Shown: piece by piece, positions 54,561 to 63,619 of the stretch
Layout of the letters: every line of letters begins with the position of its first letter
How positions within the stretch are numbered: the stretch's first letter is position 1
NCBI RefSeq assembly: GCF_030540765.1
Contig: NZ_JAUOEL010000001.1
Location: 496,001-560,000 of the forward strand
Origin: Flavivirga jejuensis
Lineage (GTDB): Bacteria; Bacteroidota; Bacteroidia; Flavobacteriales; Flavobacteriaceae
Direction: 5' to 3'
DNA length: 64,000 bases
Program-made: the position numbers and the translations under genes
Notes under the pieces: model-generated
What the model was told of the DNA's origin: nothing
Database searches by the model: none
Seen by the model: only the letters and a program-made list of their open reading frames with translations

Positions 54561-56948
54561 ATGAAAACAATCTTAGCATACATTTTTTTCCTTTTATGCA
54601 TAGGAAATGTATTTTCCCAAACAAATGCAATTCCTAGAGTTTATGAGATTTGGGATGATAAGCCAGCACCAAACAGAGGTAGTGATTATGCTATTAAAAA
54701 GGCAAGAGGCTATCCTTATGATGAAGATTGGGAATTAAAGTCTTATCCAATAGGTAATGGATATATGGGAGCTAACCTATTTGGAAGAACAGACACAGAA
54801 CGTATTCAGCTTACAGAAAAAACACTTGCTAATGAAGGTTTATATGGTATAGGAGGTCTAACAAGTTTTGCTGAAATTAATCTGGATTTTGGACATCAAA
54901 ACCCTGAGAACTATAGAAGATCTGTAAATATAAATGAAGCTATAGCCTATGTAAATTATAACTATAAAGGTGTTGAATATACAAGAACGCATTTTATTAG
55001 TTATCCAGACAATGTATTAGTAATAAAACTGAGTGCAAATAAAAAAGGTAAAGTTACTTTTAAGCTTAGACCCGAAATACCATATCTGAGAGATTCCACA
55101 GAAATAAATACAAGAAGTGGGAAAATGGTAGCCCAGAATGATTTAATTACTATGTCTGGTTTTATTAACCACTTTAGTATTAATTATGAAGGGCAAATTA
55201 AAGTTATAAATGAAGGAGGGGAATTATCAACGAATCAAAAAGATGGTAGATCAGAGATTATTGTAAAAAATGCAGACAGTGTTATTTTGTTAATTGCGGC
55301 TGGAACGAACTATAAATTGAGTGAATCTGTTTTTAATGAAGAAATTAACAACCAGAAATTAGATTCAAGTGTTTTTCCACATGAAAAAGTAACAGCACTC
55401 ATTAATTCTGCAACTATTAAAAGGTTTGAAAAATTGAAAGCTGACCATTTAAGCGATTACCAAAATTTATTTTCTAGGGTAGAACTTAATTTTAATAGTG
55501 AAGTACCAAAAGGAACTACTAACGAATTACTTGAAAGCTATAAGTCGAAAGTTACAAGTCATTATCTAGAAGAATTAATGTTTCACTATGGTCGTTATTT
55601 ACTTATTTCTACATCAAGAAAGGGCGCCTTGCCATGTGGTTTACAAGGTGTTTGGAGTCAATACGAAGTAACCCCTTTTACAGGCGGTTTTTGGCACAAT
55701 ATTAATGTGCAAATGAATTATTGGGGCGCTTTTAATACCAATCTGGCAGAAACTTTTACACCTTATGTAGAGTTTCATGAGGCGTATCGCTCTAAAGCAA
55801 ATAGTTTAGCCACAGAATATCTTAAGAAGAATAATCCACAAGCGATAAATAATGATAGTACAGACAATGGTTGGACTATAGGAACAGGAACTACGCCACA
55901 TAAAATTGTTGGTCCTGGCGGTCATTCTGGTCCAGGTACAGGAGCACTAACAAGTAAAATGTTTTGGGATTATTATGAATTTACTATGGATACTACTTTT
56001 TTACGAGAAAAAGCATATCCTGCTCTTTTGGGTATGAGTAAGTTTCTTTCTAAAACGTTGGTTCCTGTTGGTGACGATTTATTACTTGTAAACCCATCGG
56101 CCTCTCCTGAGCAAAAACATGATGGAGGTAATTATATTACAGCTGGTACTACCTTTGATCAAGAATTGGTTTGGGAAAATCATAATGACTTACTTAAAGC
56201 TTCAGCGGTTCTTAACTTAAATGATGATGCTTTTTTGGAAGTTGTGAAGCATCAAATTACTAAACTAGACCCTATTATTGTTGGTAAATCAGGACAAGTA
56301 AAAGAGTTTAGAGAAGAAGAATTTTATGGCGAAATAGGTCAAAAAAAACATAGGCATATCTCACACCTTTGTGCTTTATATCCAGGAACACTTATAAACT
56401 CAACCACAAAAGAATGGATGGATGCCTCTATTGTAACTTTAGATTTAAGAGGGAATAATACAACAGGTTGGGCTATGGCGCATAGAATGAATTTGCGAGC
56501 TAGAACTAAAGATGGTGAGCAAGCTCATAAAGTTTATACAAAATTTATAAAAGAACGCACGTTGCCAAATTTGTGGACAACGCATCCTCCTTTTCAAATA
56601 GATGGTAATTTTGGATGTATGGCTGGAGTTGCCGAAATGCTTCTGCAAAGTCATGAAGGTTATATAGAACCTCTTGCAGCACTTCCTGGTGCATGGAAAG
56701 ATGGGGAATACAGAGGTTTGGTAGCTAGAGGGAGTTTTGAAATATCAGCTGTTTGGAAGCATAGTAAGGCGGTTTCATTTGAAATCACTTCTAATAAAGG
56801 CGGCGTATGCCGTATTAAATATCCTGGCATTGACAATATTATTTTAAAAGATGATTCTGGAGAAATAATACCTTACGTTATAGAAAACTCAGATGTCATT
56901 CATTTTAAAACTATTAAAATCGGACGTTATTTTATAGTTTTTAAATGA
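54561..56948 (+). CDS. Glycoside hydrolase family 95 (alpha-L-fucosidase/galactosidase type), secreted
   Basis: 795 residues. Signal peptide MKTILAYIFFLLCIGNVFSQ. N-terminal beta-sandwich beginning SYPIGNGYMGANLFGRTDTERIQLTEKTLANEGL, then an (alpha/alpha)6 catalytic barrel: GALPCGLQGVWSQYEVTPFTGGFWHNINVQMNYWGAFNTNL, NPSASPEQKHDGGNYITAGTTFDQELVWEN, GQKKHRHISHLCALYPGTLI, GWAMAHRMNLRAR, and FQIDGNFGCMAGVAEMLLQSH. These are GH95 hallmarks. It starts 18 bp after argH but is functionally unrelated. It probably acts on fucose- or L-galactose-containing polysaccharide. Confidence 0.87.
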   Translation: MKTILAYIFFLLCIGNVFSQTNAIPRVYEIWDDKPAPNRGSDYAIKKARGYPYDEDWELKSYPIGNGYMGANLFGRTDTERIQLTEKTLANEGLYGIGGLTSFAEINLDFGHQNPENYRRSVNINEAIAYVNYNYKGVEYTRTHFISYPDNVLVIKLSANKKGKVTFKLRPEIPYLRDSTEINTRSGKMVAQNDLITMSGFINHFSINYEGQIKVINEGGELSTNQKDGRSEIIVKNADSVILLIAAGTNYKLSESVFNEEINNQKLDSSVFPHEKVTALINSATIKRFEKLKADHLSDYQNLFSRVELNFNSEVPKGTTNELLESYKSKVTSHYLEELMFHYGRYLLISTSRKGALPCGLQGVWSQYEVTPFTGGFWHNINVQMNYWGAFNTNLAETFTPYVEFHEAYRSKANSLATEYLKKNNPQAINNDSTDNGWTIGTGTTPHKIVGPGGHSGPGTGALTSKMFWDYYEFTMDTTFLREKAYPALLGMSKFLSKTLVPVGDDLLLVNPSASPEQKHDGGNYITAGTTFDQELVWENHNDLLKASAVLNLNDDAFLEVVKHQITKLDPIIVGKSGQVKEFREEEFYGEIGQKKHRHISHLCALYPGTLINSTTKEWMDASIVTLDLRGNNTTGWAMAHRMNLRARTKDGEQAHKVYTKFIKERTLPNLWTTHPPFQIDGNFGCMAGVAEMLLQSHEGYIEPLAALPGAWKDGEYRGLVARGSFEISAVWKHSKAVSFEITSNKGGVCRIKYPGIDNIILKDDSGEIIPYVIENSDVIHFKTIKIGRYFIVFK

Positions 56949-57120
56949 TAAATAATTTGAAATTTCTGAGAATCCATTTTCATAGGTGGATTCCTGCCTT
57001 CGGAAGAATGATAATTGGTAGGGCGGTGAAGGGATTTTATTTTATAGACATTCTATATGACTTTGATAAAGTGAAAAATTAATTACAATTTTCTGTGTAA
57101 GTAATATCGTTAAACGAATT

Positions 57121-57157
57121 GCACTCCCGCGTTAGGGATTGAAGCGGCATCCTTTTT
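57121..57157. repeat. REP-like unit fragment
   Basis: CGTTAGGGATTGAAGCGGCA plus a following CCTTTTT matches the core of the unit at 45224-45258. Confidence 0.65.
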
Positions 57158-57265
57158 ACATCATTTCTGATTTAAAAATACTCAAAAAATGTTTTAGTGT
57201 ATAATTCATATCCAGTAATAGATTTAACTAACTCTGGCTTGAGTTGATTGACCATCACTGTAATT

Positions 57266-57640
57266 TTATTTTGTAATATCTTTATAGAGTTTCATGACCA
57301 CTTTATTTTTCATCCATTGCCAAATTTTTTCAGCAGGATTTAGCTCAGGACTGTAAGGTGGAATTCTTATAAATATCACAGGCATATAAAACAGGAATAT
57401 CGATTAGAAGATATCCAAATCAAAACATTCAACGACCTATAATCGTTGCTCGCAATAATAACCATCGCGATACATATGATATACAAAAAAATAGCTTCTT
57501 TATGCACACACAGATTTATTGTTGGGCTCAGGATATAATTACCTTAACAAACATATATTCAGAGAACTTACCAATTTTATTTACTATAAAATATTAAAGG
57601 TAGTATCCATCCTTTTGATGCCAACCAAAACTAGATGGAA
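57266..57640 (-). pseudogene. Degraded IS630-family transposase remnant
   Basis: On the minus strand the frame ending at 57266 reads VIFIRIPPYSPELNPAEKIW and continues WMKNKVVMKLYKDITK-stop. This is the third catalytic-Glu region of IS630/DDE_3 transposases. About 250 bp upstream another fragment reads PSSFGWHQKDGYY (57601-57638), matching the middle of the same family. Stop codons and frameshifts lie between them. No intact terminal inverted repeats were recognised. Confidence 0.75.
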
Positions 57641-57735
57641 AATACAAAATACAGAGCCTCCAACAAATCAAAACCAGCTCAATTTAATATTCAGATAAGA
57701 TATGACATTCTCTAAACCTCTTTAAAAACCTATAA

Positions 57736-57798
57736 ATTGACCAATTTGTGACTACGATTGACTGATTTGTGACTACAATTGACCGATCTGTGATTCTT
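57736..57798. promoter_or_regulatory. Three 21-bp direct repeats upstream of the orphan secreted-protein gene
   Basis: Units at 57736-57756, 57757-57777 and 57778-57798 share ATTGAC(C/T)(A/G)AT(T/C)TGTGA(C/T)T with an exact 21-bp period, i.e. two helical turns. The array ends 49 bp before the ATG. It may be a regulator-binding array or a leftover of the adjacent mobile element. Confidence 0.65.
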
Positions 57799-57847
57799 TA
57801 ATTTCCGTTATTGTGAAATCAAAATTTAATAATCAAATAACCATTTT

Positions 57848-58939
57848 ATGAAAACAAATTTTTTAATTAATTCAAATAATACCTTTTCGGTTTTAAGTAA
57901 ACAAAAATTTACGAAAAGGATTTGTTTAGTACCTCTTGTAATTGTTTTGTTATTCTCTATACACACCAATGCACAATACATAGGAGTTGGAAAAGGTAAA
58001 GATAGTGAAGGAGTAAAAAGAGTAGTAAAAGATGAAGGCTTTACGAGCGATTTTCACAAAAAACATAATAAAGAAATCGTATTTATGAAAAAACCTACTG
58101 AAAGTGATGTGTTTACGGAAGAAGACATCGTAACAACATATACATACGGAGACGACCTTTATTTTAGAACGTTTTTTACGAGATCATTAATTAATGAAAT
58201 ATCAAGATATAAAAAAGCAATAACTCTTTTGTATAACGCCGCTTATTATAGAATGGAAATAACCTTAGATGGTAAGTATAAAAGTGCTCAAACGATTAAT
58301 GGAAGTCATTTTGAAAAAAAAGGTTTGGAGAAGAGAACAACTTGGTATGGGGTATTTCTTCATGAAGCTAAAGCTGGAGTCAGTTATATAAGAGCTGGTT
58401 TTGATAAATTGATAATAAAACATGGTGATAAAATTACGGCTGGATCTCATAAACTTGAATTTAAATTATTTCCATCATACTCATACGGAACATCTTGGGA
58501 AGATGGATTAATTACAGAGGAAGAATTGAATGATGAAAAATTAGAACCAATGGCTTCAGGAATGTTGACCATTAACTTTAATAAACCCCTAATCGATCCG
58601 AATAATGCTGATGTATGCATGCCAAAAGCTCTAACTTCGGATAAAGAATTAGAAGAAGCAATGATTACAGCCTTTAAAAACAGAGGGTGGGAACAAACCC
58701 CTTTAAAAGCTAGAATTTTAGGAGACTATTATGTGGAACGAAATAAACTTTCTGGCATCGTTGAGAGAAAATTAATAAAAGGAGCTGTTGGGTATAAAAG
58801 TGACGAAGGGTGGTGTAAATATCAAATCTATTACTTTGCGAAAGAGCATGATGGATCTGATTTTAATGGAAAAATTTATTTATATTCAATAGGAGGTTCA
58901 TCTGATATTTCATGCGGATGTTTAGAAGGTGAAGATTAA
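57848..58939 (+). CDS. Secreted protein of unknown function
   Basis: 363 residues. Long N-terminal region with a hydrophobic segment (ICLVPLVIVLLFSIHTNAQ, 25-43), so the signal peptide may start at an internal codon or have a long n-region. The mature part has beta-strand-rich segments (DDLYFRTFFTRSLIN, YYRMEITLDGKYKSAQ, GSHKLEFKLFPSYSYG) and a C-terminal cluster with three cysteines (EGWCKYQIYYFAKE; SCGCLEGED). No family was recognised. It is isolated between an IS remnant and the leu genes, which suggests acquired or accessory status. Confidence 0.65.
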   Translation: MKTNFLINSNNTFSVLSKQKFTKRICLVPLVIVLLFSIHTNAQYIGVGKGKDSEGVKRVVKDEGFTSDFHKKHNKEIVFMKKPTESDVFTEEDIVTTYTYGDDLYFRTFFTRSLINEISRYKKAITLLYNAAYYRMEITLDGKYKSAQTINGSHFEKKGLEKRTTWYGVFLHEAKAGVSYIRAGFDKLIIKHGDKITAGSHKLEFKLFPSYSYGTSWEDGLITEEELNDEKLEPMASGMLTINFNKPLIDPNNADVCMPKALTSDKELEEAMITAFKNRGWEQTPLKARILGDYYVERNKLSGIVERKLIKGAVGYKSDEGWCKYQIYYFAKEHDGSDFNGKIYLYSIGGSSDISCGCLEGED

Positions 58940-59114
58940 GTAGAATAACTTATACATCCCCCGAAAATTGATTAATATTCTTAGTTAAGCCTTAATATTA
59001 CTGATGATTTAGAGTGTTTTTTTTGAATTTCAAACAAAATGAATTCCACAAACCCACTATTAACTAATAATCTAATCTTCTTTTAAGGTTTCTTTAAATT
59101 AGACTTTCTATTAA

Positions 59115-59142
59115 AAAAGCACATCGATTAAGATGTGCTTTT
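59115..59142 (-). terminator. Terminator of the leuAB unit
   Basis: AAAAGCACATC (59115-59125) pairs with GATGTGCTTTT (59132-59142) around a 6-nt loop; on the minus strand it is followed by a T-run. It lies 43 bp past leuB. Confidence 0.85.
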
Positions 59143-59184
59143 CGTAAATCCCAATAATTTTAATTTGGTGACTAACTCAAATAA

Positions 59185-60303
59185 TTAAATGATTGTGGAC
59201 TGTCCTAAATGTATGTTTGTAAAATTTAAATTGGTTTCTTCTGGGTTGTTTATAAAATCCTCGATAAAATCACCAACTTTAGTGGTGGTTATATGATCGT
59301 ATTTGGTGTTTAGATCTGGTGTTGTGATATGAAGCTTTAATGACTTATCGACACCATCTCTAATTAAAGCAGCTTCTTCGTGTAATTCGAAATGATCTAA
59401 CAGCATGGCAGCCGATAAAATGGATGCAATTGGATTTGCGATACCTTTATTAGCAGCTTTCGTATAAGCACCGTGTATAGGCTCGAACATAGCATGTTTG
59501 TCACCAATAGATGCCGATGCTAATAAACCTATAGAGCCTACAATAACGCTGGCTTCTTCAGATAGGATATCTCCAAACATATTTTCGGTTAAAATAACAT
59601 CAAACTGTCTTGGGTTAATAATGAGTTCCATGGCAGCGTTATCTATAAATAGAAAATCTAATTTTACATCGGGATATTGAGGGCCTAATTCTTGAACCAC
59701 TTTGCGCCACAAGCGCGAACTTGCTAAAACATTAGCTTTGTCTACCAATGTTAATTTGCCCTTTCTGGATTGTGCAGCTTTAAATGCTAAATGTGCAATA
59801 CGTTCTATTTCGAAACGTGTGTATTCACAGATATCGGACGCTGTATTGCCATCTTCACTTAGCTTTTTTTCTCCAAAATAAATACCACTTGTTAGCTCGC
59901 GGTAAATAAGAATATTAGTATCCTTAATTTGCTTTATCTTTAACGATGATTTATTTAATAAATCATCATAAGCTATAACAGGTCTAATGTTAGTATATAG
60001 ATCTAGTATTTTACGAAGTCCTAAAAGACCTTGTTCTGGTCTTATTTCCGTAATAGGATCTATATCATATTTTGTATTGCCAATAGCTCCAAATAAAATA
60101 GCATCTGCTTTTTCACAGATATTTATTGTTTCTTCTGGTAAAGGGTCTCCTGTTTTGTCTATTGCAGAAGCTCCTACAGATCCAGTTTCGAAAGTAAATA
60201 TATGGTTAAATTCCACAGCAATAGCTTTCAATGCCTTGACAGCTTGAGCTATGACCTCTGGACCTATACCATCGCCTGGTAAAACGGCAATATTTAGTTT
60301 CAT
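59185..60303 (-). CDS. leuB: 3-Isopropylmalate dehydrogenase
   Basis: 372 residues. LPGDGIGPEVIAQAVKAL at 8-25; substrate-binding RPEQGLLGLRKILDLYTNIRPV; YFGEKK tyrosine; DKANVLASSRLWRKV; and FIDNAAMELIINPRQFDVILTENMFGDILSEEASVIVGSIGLLASASIG. Oxidative decarboxylation to the leucine keto acid. Downstream partner of leuA with a 110-bp gap. Confidence 0.95.
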   Translation of the reverse strand: MKLNIAVLPGDGIGPEVIAQAVKALKAIAVEFNHIFTFETGSVGASAIDKTGDPLPEETINICEKADAILFGAIGNTKYDIDPITEIRPEQGLLGLRKILDLYTNIRPVIAYDDLLNKSSLKIKQIKDTNILIYRELTSGIYFGEKKLSEDGNTASDICEYTRFEIERIAHLAFKAAQSRKGKLTLVDKANVLASSRLWRKVVQELGPQYPDVKLDFLFIDNAAMELIINPRQFDVILTENMFGDILSEEASVIVGSIGLLASASIGDKHAMFEPIHGAYTKAANKGIANPIASILSAAMLLDHFELHEEAALIRDGVDKSLKLHITTPDLNTKYDHITTTKVGDFIEDFINNPEETNLNFTNIHLGQSTII

Positions 60304-60413
60304 TTACTTTTATTTAATTTTCTGCTTTCACTTCGACAAACTCAGTGAGAACATAGTAATAATAATATTAATGAATCCCTAGAGTGTGATACCCTTCGGA
60401 ATTCTTTTTTCAA

Positions 60414-61592
60414 TTAAGCAGAAGTAATTATTTCGTTATATACTTTGCTGCTTTCTATAATCTGATGGATATCACTATCATTAACCTCTTTCTTTTTGTC
60501 GGCAAAATTCAAGAAATTTACATAAATTTCATCCAACTGAAGTTTTGTTAATTCGTATCCAACATTTTTTGCTCTATATGCTAAAGCGGCTCTTCCACTT
60601 CTTGCAGTTAATACAATAGCAGATTCTGTTACACCAACATCTTTAGGGTCTATAATTTCGTAAGTTTCACGGTTTTTAATAACACCATCTTGATGAATTC
60701 CAGAACTGTGTGCAAATGCATTTGCTCCAACAATAGCTTTGTTAGGTTGCGTATAAATACCCATGCTATCTGAAACCAATTGGCTAATACCATAAAGCAT
60801 TTCAGTTTTTATTCCAGTATCTAAATCTAAGTATGGGTGTTGTTTTAAGATCATAACCACTTCTTCTAAAGCAGTATTCCCAGCGCGTTCCCCAATACCA
60901 TTAATAGTACATTCAATTTGTCTTGCACCATTAATAACACCTTCAATAGAATTGGCCGTTGCTAAACCTAAATCGTTATGGCAATGGCAAGATAAGATAG
61001 CTTTCTCAATACCTTTTACATTCTCTTTTAAGTATTTAATTTTGGCACCATATTCATGTGGTAAACAGTAACCAGTAGTATCTGGAATGTTTAAAACCGT
61101 TGCTCCTGCTTTAATAACAGCTTCACAAACTCGTGCTAAATATTCGTTATCGGTTCTACCAGCATCCTCAGCATAAAACTCCACATCTTCAACAAAAGAT
61201 TTAGAATAACTAACCGCTTTAACAGCACGTTCTATAATAGCTTCATGTGTTGTTTTAAATTTGAATTTTATATGAGAATCAGAAGTGCCAATACCTGTAT
61301 GTATTCTTGGTTTTTTAGCATATTTTAATGCTTCGGCTGCTACTTTTATATCATTTTCAACAGATCGTGTTAAACCACAAACAGTCGCGTTTTTTACAAT
61401 TTTAGAAATTGCCTCAACCGATTTAAAATCGCCAGGACTAGATACGGGAAAACCAGCTTCAATAATATCAACTCCTAAATTATCCAACTGTTCTGCAATG
61501 ATTAATTTTTGCTCAGTGTTTAATTTACAACCTGGGACTTGCTCGCCATCTCGAAGCGTAGTATCAAAAATTTGGACGTTTTTATTCGACAT
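60414..61592 (-). CDS. leuA: 2-Isopropylmalate synthase, short form
   Basis: 392 residues. Catalytic TIM barrel with [18 protein letters not shown] at 8-25, [39 protein letters not shown] (metal His-x-His), and [13 protein letters not shown]. The protein ends about 110 residues short of the classical enzyme, so the C-terminal LeuA-dimer allosteric domain that senses leucine is missing. No leader peptide or T-box-like structure was seen in the 148 bp upstream. Confidence 0.93.
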   Translation of the reverse strand: MSNKNVQIFDTTLRDGEQVPGCKLNTEQKLIIAEQLDNLGVDIIEAGFPVSSPGDFKSVEAISKIVKNATVCGLTRSVENDIKVAAEALKYAKKPRIHTGIGTSDSHIKFKFKTTHEAIIERAVKAVSYSKSFVEDVEFYAEDAGRTDNEYLARVCEAVIKAGATVLNIPDTTGYCLPHEYGAKIKYLKENVKGIEKAILSCHCHNDLGLATANSIEGVINGARQIECTINGIGERAGNTALEEVVMILKQHPYLDLDTGIKTEMLYGISQLVSDSMGIYTQPNKAIVGANAFAHSSGIHQDGVIKNRETYEIIDPKDVGVTESAIVLTARSGRAALAYRAKNVGYELTKLQLDEIYVNFLNFADKKKEVNDSDIHQIIESSKVYNEIITSA

Positions 61593-61740
61593 TTATTAAA
61601 ATATATTTTCTTATTGTATTACGAATTTATATTTTGGTTTCCTAAAAGCGGAGTTAAAGCTTTCATTTTTACGATGTTTAACTTAGGTATTACTTAATTA
61701 AAAAGCTGTAAATCAGTATTTTAGTATTGATTTTAAAACT

Positions 61741-63291
61741 ATGACAAGAGAGCAAAAAGATAATTTGTTTGTATTAGTGAAGTCACTATCTAAATCTGAA
61801 AAGAGACAGTTTAAACTCTATGTTGGTCGTTTAGGTGTAAATGAGGATTCAAAATTTTTGACCCTTTTTAATATTCTTGATAAACTTTCTGTTTACGATG
61901 AAGCTGTTATTCTTAAAAAAGGAATTGTAAAAAAACAACAACTTTCCAATTTAAAAGCACATTTATATAAACAAATTTTAATTAGTTTAAGATTAAATCC
62001 ATCACATCAAAATGTTAGAATTCAAATTCGCGAGCAATTAGATTTTGCTACCATTTTATATCATAAAGGACTTTACAAACAAAGTTTAAAAATATTAGAC
62101 AAGGCGAAGAGTTTGGCTATTGCCAATGAAGAGAAAAACATTGCTTATGAGATCGTTGAGCTGGAAAAAATAATAGAATCTCAATATATTACCAGAAGTC
62201 TTAATAATAGGGCAGACGAGTTATCTGTACAAGCAAAAAAATTAAGTCAGCAAAATGTCATAGCTAGTAAATTATCTAATCTATCACTTCAGTTATACGG
62301 CTTGTTTTTAAAAACAGGCTATATAAAAAACGATAAGGAAAACCAGAGAGTTACTAAATACTTTAATGATAGGTTGCCAAAATACGATATAAACGAATTA
62401 GGGTTTAGAGAGAAACTTTGGTTATATAAAGCCTATTTGTGGTATAGTTTTTTAACCTCAGATTTTTTAGCAAGTTATAAATATGCCTCTAAATGGGTGG
62501 ATTTATTCTATAAAAATAAAGATATGATTATTTTAAATCCTGTCTTCTTTTTAAAAGGAAATCACTATTTACTTGAAGCATTATTTTATTTAAGACAATA
62601 CGATAAGTTTAAAGAAGCGCTCAATAAATTTGAAGGGGTTACAAAAGAAAAATGGTTCCCTATTGATGATAATGTAGACGGGTTAGCTTTTTTATATATT
62701 TATAATAATAAGTTTAATCTGCATTTTATTAATGGAAGTTTTAAAGAAGGCTTGCCTTTAATTGATGAGATATTAGAACGTTTAAAAAACTATAAAGACC
62801 GTATAGATGAGCACCATATCATGGTATTTTATTATAAGATAGCAAGTATGTATTTTGGTGCAGGAGAGAATAAAAAATGTATTTACTTTTTAGAAAAGAT
62901 AATAAGCAATAAATCTTTGCAAATGCGTGAAGATCTATTGTGTTTTTCAAGAATTTTGAATCTTGTGGCGCATTATGAAGCAGGTTTGGATTATAATCTT
63001 GATGTTTTAATAAGAAGCACGTATAAGTTTTTAATTAAAATGGAAGATTTATATGAGGTGCAAAAAGAATTCATTAAGTTTTTAAGAGGTTTAGGAGATA
63101 TTTATCCAAATGAAGTAAAAAGGGAGTTTATCAAACTGCATAAGAAGTTGAAACAATACGAGAACGATCCTTATCAAAGTCGTGCTTTCCTATACTTGGA
63201 TCTTATTTCGTGGCTGGAATCTAAAATTGAGAACAAACCAATTGACTTGATTATTAGAAATAAGTTTCATGATAAATTAGCCAGAAAATAA
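61741..63291 (+). CDS. Conserved Flavobacterial helical-repeat (TPR-like) protein of unknown function
   Basis: 516 residues without signal peptide, almost entirely helical and Lys-rich. It begins MTREQKDNLFVLVKSLSKSEKRQFKLYV and has helix pairs such as ILYHKGLYKQSLKILDKAKSLAIANEEKNIAYEIVELE and ALFYLRQYDKFKEALNKFEGV, typical of divergent TPRs. Proteins like this are common in Flavobacteriia. It is divergent from leuA and precedes the SAM-I element. Function unknown. Confidence 0.7.
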   Translation: MTREQKDNLFVLVKSLSKSEKRQFKLYVGRLGVNEDSKFLTLFNILDKLSVYDEAVILKKGIVKKQQLSNLKAHLYKQILISLRLNPSHQNVRIQIREQLDFATILYHKGLYKQSLKILDKAKSLAIANEEKNIAYEIVELEKIIESQYITRSLNNRADELSVQAKKLSQQNVIASKLSNLSLQLYGLFLKTGYIKNDKENQRVTKYFNDRLPKYDINELGFREKLWLYKAYLWYSFLTSDFLASYKYASKWVDLFYKNKDMIILNPVFFLKGNHYLLEALFYLRQYDKFKEALNKFEGVTKEKWFPIDDNVDGLAFLYIYNNKFNLHFINGSFKEGLPLIDEILERLKNYKDRIDEHHIMVFYYKIASMYFGAGENKKCIYFLEKIISNKSLQMREDLLCFSRILNLVAHYEAGLDYNLDVLIRSTYKFLIKMEDLYEVQKEFIKFLRGLGDIYPNEVKREFIKLHKKLKQYENDPYQSRAFLYLDLISWLESKIENKPIDLIIRNKFHDKLARK

Positions 63292-63380
63292 ATTTTTATA
63301 AAATTTCTTGAAAAAAATTAGGATTTTAACTTTTTCTGAACGAATATTTGCATTCACAAAGTTCAATAACTTATTGAAAT

Positions 63381-63498
63381 GTTATCAAGAAAGGCGGAGG
63401 GATTAGACCCATTGAAGCCTTAGCAACCCTTTACTAGTAAAGAAGGTGCTAAATTCTACCCCGATCTGGACATGTATCAGATATCACGGATAGATAAC
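63381..63498 (+). promoter_or_regulatory. SAM-I (S-box) riboswitch
   Basis: P1 is GTTATC (63381-63386) with GATAAC (63493-63498). Inside are the S-box core AAGAAAGGCGGAGGGA, the P3 segment GACCCATTGAAGCCT followed by AGCAACCC, and GAAGGTGCTAAATTC of P4. All are in consensus order. A weak hairpin with T-run follows (63505-63525). It precedes a methionine-pathway gene, as expected. Confidence 0.93.
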
Positions 63499-63504
63499 CA
63501 AACG

Positions 63505-63525
63505 AAATTACTTTCAGTAATTTTT
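63505..63525 (+). terminator. Possible terminator hairpin of the SAM-I expression platform
   Basis: AAATTAC-TTTCA-GTAATTT followed by TT. The stem is AT-rich and weak. It could be the terminator of the riboswitch, or structure without function. Confidence 0.4.
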
Positions 63526-63619
63526 AAATTTTCTTTTTAACATTTTTCTATATAAGTACGTTATTCATAACGCATTTTGACTTTTGGTTTATTTGATTAT
63601 TAACTAAAAAATTAGAAAA

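Noticed and set aside
61593-61740. Leucine leader peptide before leuA
   Set aside because: The minus strand contains no short frame rich in Leu codons followed by a hairpin.
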